Program-made: the position numbers and the translations under genes
Assembly (NCBI GenBank): GCA_002348705.1
Contig: DEAU01000003.1
Coordinates: 1 to 12,367, forward strand
Source of the DNA: Candidatus Neomicrothrix sp. UBA2974
GTDB taxonomy: Bacteria; Actinomycetota; Acidimicrobiia; Acidimicrobiales; MedAcidi-G1
Direction: 5' to 3'
Length of the DNA: 12,367 nt
Part shown: in pieces, positions 1-6,067 of the stretch
Position numbering within the stretch: the stretch's first letter is position 1
Layout: every line of letters begins with the position of its first letter
The notes under the pieces: model-generated
Seen by the model: the letters and a program-made list of their open reading frames with translations, nothing else
Databases searched by the model: none
Told to the model about the DNA's origin: nothing

Positions 1-612
1 CTGGGTGCCGTTGCCGTGATGGAAGTCAACATCAAGGACGGCGACCCGCTCGGCTCCGTCTGTTAGGAAACCTTCGGCGGCAATGACAGCGTTGTTCAAG
101 AAGCAGTAGCCGCCGAACTGGTCGGCTGAGGCATGATGGCCCGGCGGACGACATAATGCGAATACCGCCCGCTCGCCTGCCGAGGCTAGACGCTGAGCTG
201 TTTGGGCAATGGCTGCCGCAACCTTCACGGCGTGCCAAGTTCCCTCTGTAATGGCCGTTTCGGCTGCCATGGCGTAGTACCCGAGCCGTCCCTCGGGGTC
301 CAATGGAACCCGGTCGTCACGCAGATTCCGCACTGGGAAGACCGTCGGGATGGCATCACCGGTGTGACCAGCGGCAACCCAATCGTTCCAGAAGTCCCCA
401 AGAAACTCGACATAGCCCGGATCGTGAACTCGTAGAACCCGGTCAAGGTCCACGGGCTCAGGTTTCGTCCGGTCGCTGAAACCAGCAGTGTCGAGTGCCG
501 CCACCACGCTGTCCCATCGCTCGGGGCATTCAAAGGGACGGACTAGGGCTCCGTCGTAGATCTCCCCGACTGGAAAATGGCTTCGGTGATCATTGCTTAG
601 CACCACACGCAT
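1..612 (-). CDS. Acetylpolyamine amidohydrolase-like histone deacetylase family protein (partial, 3' end cut off)
   Basis: The frame is open from an ATG at 612 to the window edge, giving the first 204 residues. Family knowledge: Zn-dependent hydrolases of the arginase/deacetylase fold that remove acetyl groups from acetylated polyamines or acetyl-lysine, normally in the cytoplasm. Visible hallmarks are RPPGHHA at residues 155-161 (tandem active-site His 159/160), GGYCFLNN at 167-174, and LDVDFHHGNGTQ at 193-204, where Asp196 and His198 are the expected first two zinc ligands. The third ligand and the Tyr lie beyond the edge. The N-terminus (start to about residue 45, with an FECPERW stretch) resembles acetylpolyamine amidohydrolases more than AcuC, but that subfamily call is from memory. 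It starts 15 nt after the DoxX stop with a weak GAGG Shine-Dalgarno at 620-623, so the two are probably cotranscribed. Confidence 0.88.
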   Translation of the reverse strand, partial: MRVVLSNDHRSHFPVGEIYDGALVRPFECPERWDSVVAALDTAGFSDRTKPEPVDLDRVLRVHDPGYVEFLGDFWNDWVAAGHTGDAIPTVFPVRNLRDDRVPLDPEGRLGYYAMAAETAITEGTWHAVKVAAAIAQTAQRLASAGERAVFALCRPPGHHASADQFGGYCFLNNAVIAAEGFLTDGAERVAVLDVDFHHGNGTQ

Positions 613-627
613 GTGACGGCCTCGTCG

Positions 628-1149
628 TCAGTCTTTGGATGCCACCGACGATGGTCGGTAGAACACCAGCATCTGAACGATGCCCCCGCCGAACCCCAGA
701 AGCAGAGCGATCCAGAAGCCATTCATACCATCCAGGTCAGTGGCAATACCGAGGCTCTCGTCCACAGACCACTCGCCAGGACCGAGGGTGGCCGAGACCA
801 AGGCGGCGACAGCGAGCACGAACACGTACTCCCAACCTTCCTTGATTATGAAGAAGCCGTTGGTGCGGTGCGACGTCCAACCGGCCACTGTCATAACCCC
901 AATGACACCTGCCGCCGCAAATGGGTGGAACAGACCAAGCGCAAGCAGGAGGCCGGCCCCCAATTCAGTTGAGGCAGCCATGTAAGCGTTGAGTCGGCCA
1001 GGACTCATGCCAATGCTGTCGAACCATCGACCGGTACCCGGAATCTTGCCGCCACCAGTGAACTTGTTCCAGCCGTGGGCAGCCAAAGTCAGACCTGCAA
1101 CCACCCGCAGGATCAGTAAGGCAAGGTTGGCTTCGGTGGTCAGGTCCAC
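628..1149 (-). CDS. DoxX family integral membrane protein
   Basis: A 173-residue protein with four hydrophobic segments, roughly residues 8-25, 62-88, 106-122 and 143-163. The N-terminal pattern ALLILRVVAGLTLAAHGWNKF followed by a Gly-rich turn (GGGKIPGTGRWF) is typical of the DoxX/DoxD-like family. Members are small inner-membrane proteins; some are linked to thiosulfate:quinone oxidoreductase subunits or to redox stress complexes, but most have no assigned function, and no substrate can be inferred here. The start is GTG at 1149, supported by a GGAGGG Shine-Dalgarno five bases upstream. It is the first gene of a likely two-gene unit with the amidohydrolase-like gene. Family assignment is good; function is unknown. 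Confidence 0.85.
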   Translation of the reverse strand: MDLTTEANLALLILRVVAGLTLAAHGWNKFTGGGKIPGTGRWFDSIGMSPGRLNAYMAASTELGAGLLLALGLFHPFAAAGVIGVMTVAGWTSHRTNGFFIIKEGWEYVFVLAVAALVSATLGPGEWSVDESLGIATDLDGMNGFWIALLLGFGGGIVQMLVFYRPSSVASKD

Positions 1150-1154
1150 AATGT

Positions 1155-1160
1155 CCCTCC
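1155..1160 (-). promoter_or_regulatory. Shine-Dalgarno site deciding the doxX GTG start
   Basis: On the minus strand GGAGGG lies five bases before the GTG at 1147-1149. This fixes the start and shows that this gene, unlike several neighbours, has a conventional leadered message. Confidence 0.7.
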
Positions 1161-1182
1161 GGCTCTGGTTCGGGCGGCGACG

Positions 1183-1188
1183 ACACTA
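1183..1188 (-). promoter_or_regulatory. Candidate -10 box for the doxX-amidohydrolase unit
   Basis: Minus-strand TAGTGT would place transcription initiation near 1176 and leave a leader of about 27 nt containing the GGAGGG ribosome site. No good -35 hexamer is visible. This is a pattern match only. Confidence 0.3.
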
Positions 1189-1238
1189 CCGGCACACACT
1201 GCAATGGTCGGTCTTCAGTCCAAGCCCATAGCCACTCC

Positions 1239-1244
1239 TAGGCT
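1239..1244 (+). promoter_or_regulatory. -10 box (TAGGCT) for a leaderless start of the small CxxC protein
   Basis: TAGGCT is followed by exactly six bases and then the ATG at 1251. There is no Shine-Dalgarno sequence in between. Transcription would begin at or within a base of the ATG. The same spacing is seen before trpG. Confidence 0.5.
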
Positions 1245-1250
1245 GGTTAG

Positions 1251-1502
1251 ATGCTGGCCCTAAAGATCATCCTCGCCGTGGCCGTGGCAATGGTCCTTCT
1301 TCGAATGGGCATAGCCATACTACGGATGCTGGCTACTCCGCTGCCCGAGCCCCCTCCGGTAGGCGAGTTGCGCAAGGTGAAACTCCAATATCGATGCAGT
1401 CTCTGCGGCACCGAGGTCAGGATGACCGTGGCCACCGATGAGACGCCTGAACCGCCCCGACACTGTATGGACGACATGGAACTCCTAGTCATCGAGGAAT
1501 GA
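1251..1502 (+). CDS. Small membrane-anchored protein with Cys-rich (zinc-ribbon-like) domain
   Basis: An 83-residue protein. Residues 3-28 form one hydrophobic segment, likely a membrane anchor or uncleaved signal. It is followed by a Pro-rich linker (PLPEPPP) and a small domain with YRCSLCG at about 47-53, and a His-Cys pair (RHC) near residues 70-72. The CxxC plus HC arrangement suggests a degenerate metal-binding ribbon. I recognise it only as an actinobacterial conserved-hypothetical type and give no function. It has no Shine-Dalgarno; a TAGGCT -10 box six bases upstream suggests leaderless expression. It converges on crgA across a 153-nt gap holding a strong hairpin. Being oriented away from doxX, it is likely a single-gene unit. 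Confidence 0.72.
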   Translation: MLALKIILAVAVAMVLLRMGIAILRMLATPLPEPPPVGELRKVKLQYRCSLCGTEVRMTVATDETPEPPRHCMDDMELLVIEE

Positions 1503-1593
1503 AAAGAGGAGCAAAGACGGCAGTCACCGTGCAACAACTCTGACGTCGTCCTTCATTAAGAACGATTTTCCACAGGCTGGGGAAAGAGTTGTG

Positions 1594-1619
1594 GGGAAAT
1601 CACATACATGTGGTTTCCC
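1594..1619. terminator. Strong hairpin between convergent genes, possible bidirectional terminator
   Basis: GGGAAATCACA at 1594-1604 pairs with TGTGGTTTCCC at 1609-1619, giving 11 pairs (one G-T) around a TACA loop. It sits in the gap between the CxxC gene and crgA, which converge. There is no T-tract on either side, so a classical intrinsic terminator is not certain. The right arm is shared with a second possible stem, CATACATG 1603-1610 with CATGTATG 1619-1626. Confidence 0.5.
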
Positions 1620-1655
1620 ATGTATGGACTAAAACGATCCGGAAAGATACCGAGG

Positions 1656-1964
1656 TCAGTGGTACTGCGTGGCGGTAATGATCCCGCCAAGGATTGAGCC
1701 GAGGCCTAATAGCAGGAAGCCGTTGCTGGTCCCGCCTGGCATCCAGCCCACGTAATTGAAAAAGATGATCAGGACGCCGAGGCCCAAAAGACCGAACATC
1801 AGAACTGCCATCCATATCGGGGATGGTTCGTGGCCAGCTGACAATGAGTTGTCGGCCGGTCGGCCGGTTCCCTTTGGTGTGACCCGGCCGCCCTGTACAC
1901 GCTTCTTGGCTGGCCGTTGGCGTTGCTCCGCTTTCCCGGGTTCGAGGTTCTCGCTACTCGACAT
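1656..1964 (-). CDS. crgA: Cell division protein CrgA
   Basis: A 102-residue protein with a charged, Lys/Arg-rich N-terminal cytoplasmic tail containing the family signature RVTPKGT (27-33). After SPIWMAVLMFGLLGLG it has two membrane segments, about 50-71 and 82-98. CrgA is a small actinobacterial septum protein that bridges FtsZ, FtsQ, FtsI/PBP3 and CwsA in mycobacteria and influences sporulation septation in Streptomyces. The length matches the family. The position fits too: in mycobacteria crgA lies beside trpG and pknB close to the replication origin, and the same order appears here. The start is ATG at 1964, with a TATCCT -10 box seven bases upstream and no clear Shine-Dalgarno, so the message may be leaderless. 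It is divergent from trpG (82-nt gap). Confidence 0.9.
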   Translation of the reverse strand: MSSSENLEPGKAEQRQRPAKKRVQGGRVTPKGTGRPADNSLSAGHEPSPIWMAVLMFGLLGLGVLIIFFNYVGWMPGGTSNGFLLLGLGSILGGIITATQYH

Positions 1965-1971
1965 GACTCGG

Positions 1972-1977
1972 AGGATA
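1972..1977 (-). promoter_or_regulatory. -10 box (TATCCT) for crgA
   Basis: Minus-strand TATCCT lies seven bases before the crgA ATG, which puts the transcript start at or next to the initiation codon. The -35 region has no recognisable hexamer. Confidence 0.5.
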
Positions 1978-2007
1978 CGGCTCCTAGAGCCACGAGGGAC
2001 GGGTAGT

Positions 2008-2029
2008 CCTTCGCTAGTAAGGGCGAAGG
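2008..2029. promoter_or_regulatory. Operator-like dyad between crgA and trpG
   Basis: CCTTCGC at 2008-2014 and GCGAAGG at 2023-2029 are perfect inverted arms around an 8-nt spacer. The site covers the -35 region of the trpG promoter. A direct repeat TCGCTAG also occurs at 2011-2017 and 2031-2037, exactly 20 bp apart; its second copy lies in the 8-bp palindrome CGCTAGCG (2032-2039) that overlaps the trpG -10 box. A regulator-binding site for one or both divergent genes is likely; no family is assigned. Confidence 0.45.
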
Positions 2030-2034
2030 CTCGC

Positions 2035-2040
2035 TAGCGT
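2035..2040 (+). promoter_or_regulatory. -10 box (TAGCGT) for leaderless trpG
   Basis: TAGCGT is followed by six bases and the GTG at 2047. No Shine-Dalgarno lies between them. The geometry is identical to that before the gene at 1251. Confidence 0.5.
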
Positions 2041-2046
2041 GCTGGC

Positions 2047-2625
2047 GTGGGTGCGCGTGTTCTCGTGATCGACAACTACGACTCGTTCGTCTACAACCTC
2101 GTCCAGTACCTAGGGGAACTCGGCGCAAGCCCGATCGTTCGCCGCCATGATGCAGTGACTCTTGAAGATGTTGAAACCCTTGAACCGGACGCCGTACTAG
2201 TTAGTCCGGGTCCAGGACGACCCGAAAATGCTGGCGTGTCGACGACCGTTATCCGCTGGGCTGCCGGTCGCGTCCCCTTGCTGGGCGTGTGCCTCGGTCA
2301 CCAAGCCATCGGCGCTGCCTGGGGTGGGTCAGTGATTCGGGCTCCAGAGGTCATGCACGGAAAGACCTCGATGATTCACCACGGTGGTACCGGCGTGTTC
2401 GCCGGATTACCAAATCCGCTTGAGGCCACGCGCTACCACTCGTTGATCGTCGACCGGGAAACCGTCCCGACCGAGTTGGAGGTCACTGCGACCAGCGACA
2501 ACGGACTCGTGATGGGACTTCGCCACCGGGAGTTTGACATTGAAGGTGTGCAGTTTCATCCCGAGTCGATCCTCACCTCCCACGGTCACGACCTCCTTGC
2601 CAACTTCCTCGCTCGAGCCACCTAG
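2047..2625 (+). CDS. trpG: Glutamine amidotransferase subunit of anthranilate / aminodeoxychorismate synthase (TrpG/PabA)
   Basis: A 192-residue class I glutamine amidotransferase. It releases ammonia from glutamine for the partner synthase (TrpE or PabB) acting on chorismate, for tryptophan or folate. Visible signatures are VLVIDNYDSFVYNLVQYLGELG at the N-terminus, the oxyanion turn SPGPGRPENAG (53-63), the nucleophile elbow GVCLGHQ (Cys82), and the catalytic His/Glu in GVQFHPES (His171, Glu173). Length is normal for a stand-alone subunit. Whether it serves TrpE, PabB or both cannot be decided, and neither partner is in the window. The equivalent mycobacterial gene also sits between crgA and pknB. 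The start is GTG at 2047, the only start that leaves the conserved N-terminus intact without a long tail. It converges on pknB with a 31-nt gap. Confidence 0.92.
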   Translation: MGARVLVIDNYDSFVYNLVQYLGELGASPIVRRHDAVTLEDVETLEPDAVLVSPGPGRPENAGVSTTVIRWAAGRVPLLGVCLGHQAIGAAWGGSVIRAPEVMHGKTSMIHHGGTGVFAGLPNPLEATRYHSLIVDRETVPTELEVTATSDNGLVMGLRHREFDIEGVQFHPESILTSHGHDLLANFLARAT

Positions 2626-2656
2626 GTTCTGCGAAACGAGAATGATTCGACGGGCG

Positions 2657-4564
2657 CTACCCGTCGGCCGTCGGTTCCTCGGCCCGGCCGATGACGATTG
2701 TGACTTGGGTCCCCAGATCGACCTCCGTGTCGGGGGATGGACTTTGGCTGATAACCCGCCCATCGTTCGGGCTGTATGCCGGAAGCTCTTCGGAGCGAAC
2801 ATTGACATCGAGGTCAAGGTTGCTCAAGGCCTCCGACGCCCGGTCCTCCATCAGGCCCTCGACGTCTGGCACCAGCACGAGTGGCAGCCCCGACGACATC
2901 ACAATGACGATGGTGCTGCCCGGCGCTAATTCGCTAAGGGCAGGCGGATCGGTCCGGATCACTTGGCCTTCCGGGACTGTCCGGCTGCGCTCCTCAGCTG
3001 TACTGGCTTGCCAGCCCAGCTTGGACAGGATGTTCATGGCATCGAGTACTGGTCGATTCGAAAGATCGGGCACCGCCTCAACTGCAGGACCAGTCGACAC
3101 GAACAGGATTACTCGCCCCCCTTCGGCCACTTCTGCACCTGGGTCAGGCGACTGGTCGACAACCTCTCCAGCCGGTTTTACCGGATGCTCTTGTCCCACT
3201 GTCTCGACCTTCAACCCCATGGCCTCGAGGTCCCGCTCAGCATCGACAACTTGGTCACCAACTACATCAAGCAAAACCATGGGTCCGGTGCCGCGACTAA
3301 CCCAAAGTCGAACCGTCTCAGCTGGTTCAATCTTCGTCCCAGCATCTGGCTCCTGGGAGAAGACCGTGTTCTCCGGAAAGTCGGCGTTGGCCTCGTAGTC
3401 CATTTGCACGCTGAGTCGTGCGTCGCGCAATGAGGCTCGGGCCTCATCCAGCGATTTGCCGATCAGGGTCGGCACCTCAATGAGGTAGACGCCAGCTGGT
3501 GTGGTCGGCTCTTCGTCTCCCACACCGAGTGTGTCAAAGAACTCAAGCACTAGGAATCCAAAGGCCACCAGAAGGCCGACAAGTACTGTTGTAAACATCG
3601 CTGTTCGTCTGAGGCCATCATCACGACGGTGGCGGGTCTCCGCACCAAAGTCGGCTGGCGGTGCTGCGGTTGGCAGGGCGGGACTCGTCGGGGACGACAC
3701 GGCCAACCCCGGGGCGGCCCGGAGATCGTGAGCCCCATCCAAATAGCGACGCAAGTCACTCCGCAAATCCTCGGCCGTCGGATAGCGATTTACTGGGTTT
3801 TTGGCCAGCAACTTCAGGGTGATGGCTTCCAGCGACTCGGCTACCGGAGCGCCCGCTGCCCGAAGGCCTAGTGGTGAGTCCTGAACGTGACGGTAGGCAA
3901 CCGCCACGGGCGTCTCACCGGTGAACGGAGGCCTTCCGAGAACCATCTCATAAAGAACAATGCCGAGCGAATAAAGGTCGCTTCGCGGATCGACCGGTCG
4001 ACCCTGGGCCTGCTCCGGAGAAAAATAGGTTGCCGTCCCCATGACCGACCCAGACTGGGTCAGGTCACTGCGGCCACCAACCAGAGCCGTGGCGATGCCG
4101 AAGTCGGCCACCTTCACATGCCCGTTGGCCGTAACCAGCACGTTGCCCGGCTTAACGTCGCGGTGAACAAGACCATTGCGGTGGGCAAAGGCGAGAGCTG
4201 CAGCTATATCGGAAACCACCTCGGCAGCTCGATCGGCGGGTAACGGCCCGTCAGTTCGGAGGATCTCAGCCAGACTCCGACCCTCTACGTACTCCATGAC
4301 GATGAAATAGGTCCCCTGCTCCTCGCCCCAGTCGAAGACATTCACCACATTGGGATGGCTAAGGGCGGCAGCCGCTTGAGCCTCGCGGCGGAATCGCTCC
4401 ACAAAGCTCGGGTCGCGAGAAAATTCATCAAAGAGAACCTTGACGGCCACAGGACGATCGAGGAGCAAGTCACGGGCCAGATAGACATCAGCCATCCCAC
4501 CCCGGGCAACCTGCCGGTGGAGCTCGTACCGTCCGTTGAAGACGGTGGGACCCTGCGCAGACAC
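2657..4564 (-). CDS. pknB: PknB-type Ser/Thr protein kinase with four extracellular PASTA domains
   Basis: A 635-residue transmembrane receptor kinase. The kinase domain spans about 12-275: glycine loop VARGGMADVY (19-28), catalytic Lys42 in VAVKVL, HRDVKPGN (134-141, Asp136), DFG (154-156), and an activation loop with LTQSGSVMGTATYFSPEQA (Thr177/Thr179 are candidate autophosphorylation sites). A Pro/Ala-rich linker leads to one membrane segment (about 323-343). Four PASTA repeats follow at about 360-425, 428-492, 494-558 and 562-626; the family uses these to sense muropeptides and lipid II. No catalytic residue is missing. PknB controls growth, peptidoglycan synthesis and division, and its partner phosphatase gene pstP lies just upstream. 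The start is GTG at 4564; TAGAAT eight bases upstream is a good -10 box, so the gene can be transcribed separately from pstP with almost no leader. Confidence 0.95.
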   Translation of the reverse strand: MSAQGPTVFNGRYELHRQVARGGMADVYLARDLLLDRPVAVKVLFDEFSRDPSFVERFRREAQAAAALSHPNVVNVFDWGEEQGTYFIVMEYVEGRSLAEILRTDGPLPADRAAEVVSDIAAALAFAHRNGLVHRDVKPGNVLVTANGHVKVADFGIATALVGGRSDLTQSGSVMGTATYFSPEQAQGRPVDPRSDLYSLGIVLYEMVLGRPPFTGETPVAVAYRHVQDSPLGLRAAGAPVAESLEAITLKLLAKNPVNRYPTAEDLRSDLRRYLDGAHDLRAAPGLAVSSPTSPALPTAAPPADFGAETRHRRDDGLRRTAMFTTVLVGLLVAFGFLVLEFFDTLGVGDEEPTTPAGVYLIEVPTLIGKSLDEARASLRDARLSVQMDYEANADFPENTVFSQEPDAGTKIEPAETVRLWVSRGTGPMVLLDVVGDQVVDAERDLEAMGLKVETVGQEHPVKPAGEVVDQSPDPGAEVAEGGRVILFVSTGPAVEAVPDLSNRPVLDAMNILSKLGWQASTAEERSRTVPEGQVIRTDPPALSELAPGSTIVIVMSSGLPLVLVPDVEGLMEDRASEALSNLDLDVNVRSEELPAYSPNDGRVISQSPSPDTEVDLGTQVTIVIGRAEEPTADG

Positions 4565-4572
4565 GGCGCCCG

Positions 4573-4578
4573 ATTCTA
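4573..4578 (-). promoter_or_regulatory. -10 box (TAGAAT) for pknB
   Basis: Minus-strand TAGAAT lies eight bases before the pknB GTG, and no Shine-Dalgarno is visible. The 77-nt pstP-pknB gap also carries CTAGAGGCC twice (4593-4601 and 4634-4642). The second copy lies in the near-palindrome GGCCT-AG-AGGCC, which overlaps the pstP stop codon. Confidence 0.5.
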
Positions 4579-4641
4579 CCGCCGGGCTGCTTCTAGAGGC
4601 CGTCGCCGCATAAACCTCAATGCAAGACCTGGCCTAGAGGC

Positions 4642-5817
4642 CTATCGGTCGTTGACATCAGCCCGGAATCTCTCGATGTAGTGGCGGGCCTCATCCAGAG
4701 TGCCAACGTCGATCGTCTGCTCGACGGCCGCCCTGGTGGAGTCGTCAAGCAGTGACACCCGTAGGTCTCCGCCCTCCACGAAGATTGGGTCGAACCAAAG
4801 TATTCCCACCGGGCGGCCTCGGAAGATAGCGACATCGCCGTCATCGGACCCAATGAACCAGCCTTGGCGCGCCCAAACTCCTGCAACCAACACAAAGGCG
4901 GCCAATAGAACCGCTATCGAGGCCATGACTGTGCGAAACATCATCCCCGTCTCGTCACCGGGATTCAGGTCCTGAACGTGGCCACGGGACCGTTCGGGAC
5001 GGGCTCGTCCGATAGGGAGGCGCGACCCACTAGAACGTTCCGGTCCATCGACCACCTCGACGACCAAAACCGTGACGTTGTCATGCCCACCAGCGGCTAC
5101 GGCCTCGGACACCAGCGAGTTAGCCGCTTCAGCAACCGAACCGGCATCCACCAGTTCGACGATTCGCCCATCGTCTAACTCATTGAAAAGGCCGTCGCTA
5201 CACAAAAGGTATCGATCATTGCGGGCTGGTTGAAGCTCCCAACTATCGATGATTGGGTCGGCCTCGATGCCGAGCGCCCGGGTGAGGATGTTTCGTTGTG
5301 GGTGGACCTTTGCTTCCTCCTCGGTCAACTCACCCGCCCTGACTAGGTCGGCAACCAGGCTGTGGTCGTCGGTTACCTGGACCAAACCGTCAATGTCGTA
5401 CCGGTACACCCTGCTGTCACCGATATTCGCTACCGCTAGGACCTCATCGCCACCTTGCCCGCCCGGACCGTCAACAATTGCCAACGCACACAGAGTGGTT
5501 CCCATGCCGGTCAAGTCCGTGTCTCCAGCAGCGCGCTCAAGCACGGCTCGATTGGCGTCCCGAACGGCCCTCACTAGCGAAGTCCGGTCGGGTCCGACAA
5601 AGCTTTCGAGCATTGTCTCGACAGCTACCGCTGAGGCCACCTCACCACCACGGTGTCCACCCATGCCATCAGCCACCACGAAAACTTCGTCGGTGATGCC
5701 CGAATCATCCTGATTGACTTCGCGAACACGTCCCATATGGGTCGCCCAAGCCGCTTCGAGTCGCAGGGAGCGCTGTCGCCTGCTACGTCGGGACCCCACG
5801 CCTATTCCGTCCTCCAC
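4642..5817 (-). CDS. pstP: PP2C-family protein Ser/Thr phosphatase PstP with C-terminal membrane anchor
   Basis: A 391-residue PPM/PP2C phosphatase that reverses PknB-type phosphorylation. The catalytic domain is about 20-256, with motifs in order: REVNQDD (32-38), VVADGMGGHRGG (48-58, metal ligand Asp50), GMGTTL (104-109), VANIGDSRVYR (129-139), TDDHSLV (149-155), LLCSDGLFNEL (204-214, Asp208) and GGHDNVTVLVV (243-253, Asp246). A charged linker leads to one membrane segment (about 294-316) and a 70-residue outer tail of unknown function. This architecture matches actinobacterial PstP. Mn/Mg dependence is family knowledge. The chosen start is GTG at 5817; GTG at residue 7 is an alternative because a GGAGG motif overlaps the first codons. 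In mycobacteria pstP is followed by rodA, pbpA, pknA and pknB; here pknB follows directly after 77 nt. Confidence 0.94.
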   Translation of the reverse strand: MEDGIGVGSRRSRRQRSLRLEAAWATHMGRVREVNQDDSGITDEVFVVADGMGGHRGGEVASAVAVETMLESFVGPDRTSLVRAVRDANRAVLERAAGDTDLTGMGTTLCALAIVDGPGGQGGDEVLAVANIGDSRVYRYDIDGLVQVTDDHSLVADLVRAGELTEEEAKVHPQRNILTRALGIEADPIIDSWELQPARNDRYLLCSDGLFNELDDGRIVELVDAGSVAEAANSLVSEAVAAGGHDNVTVLVVEVVDGPERSSGSRLPIGRARPERSRGHVQDLNPGDETGMMFRTVMASIAVLLAAFVLVAGVWARQGWFIGSDDGDVAIFRGRPVGILWFDPIFVEGGDLRVSLLDDSTRAAVEQTIDVGTLDEARHYIERFRADVNDR

Positions 5818-5921
5818 CTGGGGCGGCTCTAATCTGTCCGCCCTAGGCCAAGGCTATCGAGTCGACTCCGACCACTTTGGGCGGTCGTTCTCACGCTGCG
5901 TCTCATCGTCCACGATGCCGT

Positions 5922-5927
5922 TACCCT
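5922..5927 (+). promoter_or_regulatory. Candidate -10 box for tRNA-Leu
   Basis: TACCCT fits the TAnnnT form used elsewhere in the window and would start transcription about 7-8 nt before the mature tRNA 5' end. No -35 is obvious. The 124-nt gap 5818-5941 must also hold the divergent pstP promoter, for which I find no convincing hexamers. Confidence 0.3.
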
Positions 5928-5941
5928 TCCCGACGCTGCAC

Positions 5942-6025
<84 letters not shown>

Positions 6026-6029
6026 CGAC

Positions 6030-6052
6030 CAACTAAGCAGACGGCTCAGTTG
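6030..6052 (+). terminator. Probable intrinsic terminator after tRNA-Leu
   Basis: CAACT (6030-6034) pairs with AGTTG (6048-6052) and AGC (6036-6038) with GCT (6044-6046), with one A/C mismatch and a 5-nt loop. A T-rich run (GTATTTTCT, ending about 6062) follows on the plus strand. It lies just before the stop of the convergent oxidoreductase gene, so it could also help end that transcript. Confidence 0.5.
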
Positions 6053-6067
6053 TCCGTATTTTCTAAC

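Noticed and set aside
1566..1598. DnaA-box-like words suggesting a replication origin
   Set aside because: Only two imperfect words are present, with no AT-rich unwinding region and no dnaA or dnaN alongside. Origin proximity is inferred from synteny only.
2691..3398. Long open frame on the plus strand opposite pknB (235 codons)
   Set aside because: It is a mirror of the PASTA-coding sequence, rich in Ser/Arg/Thr with no recognisable domain. High GC makes such antisense frames common.
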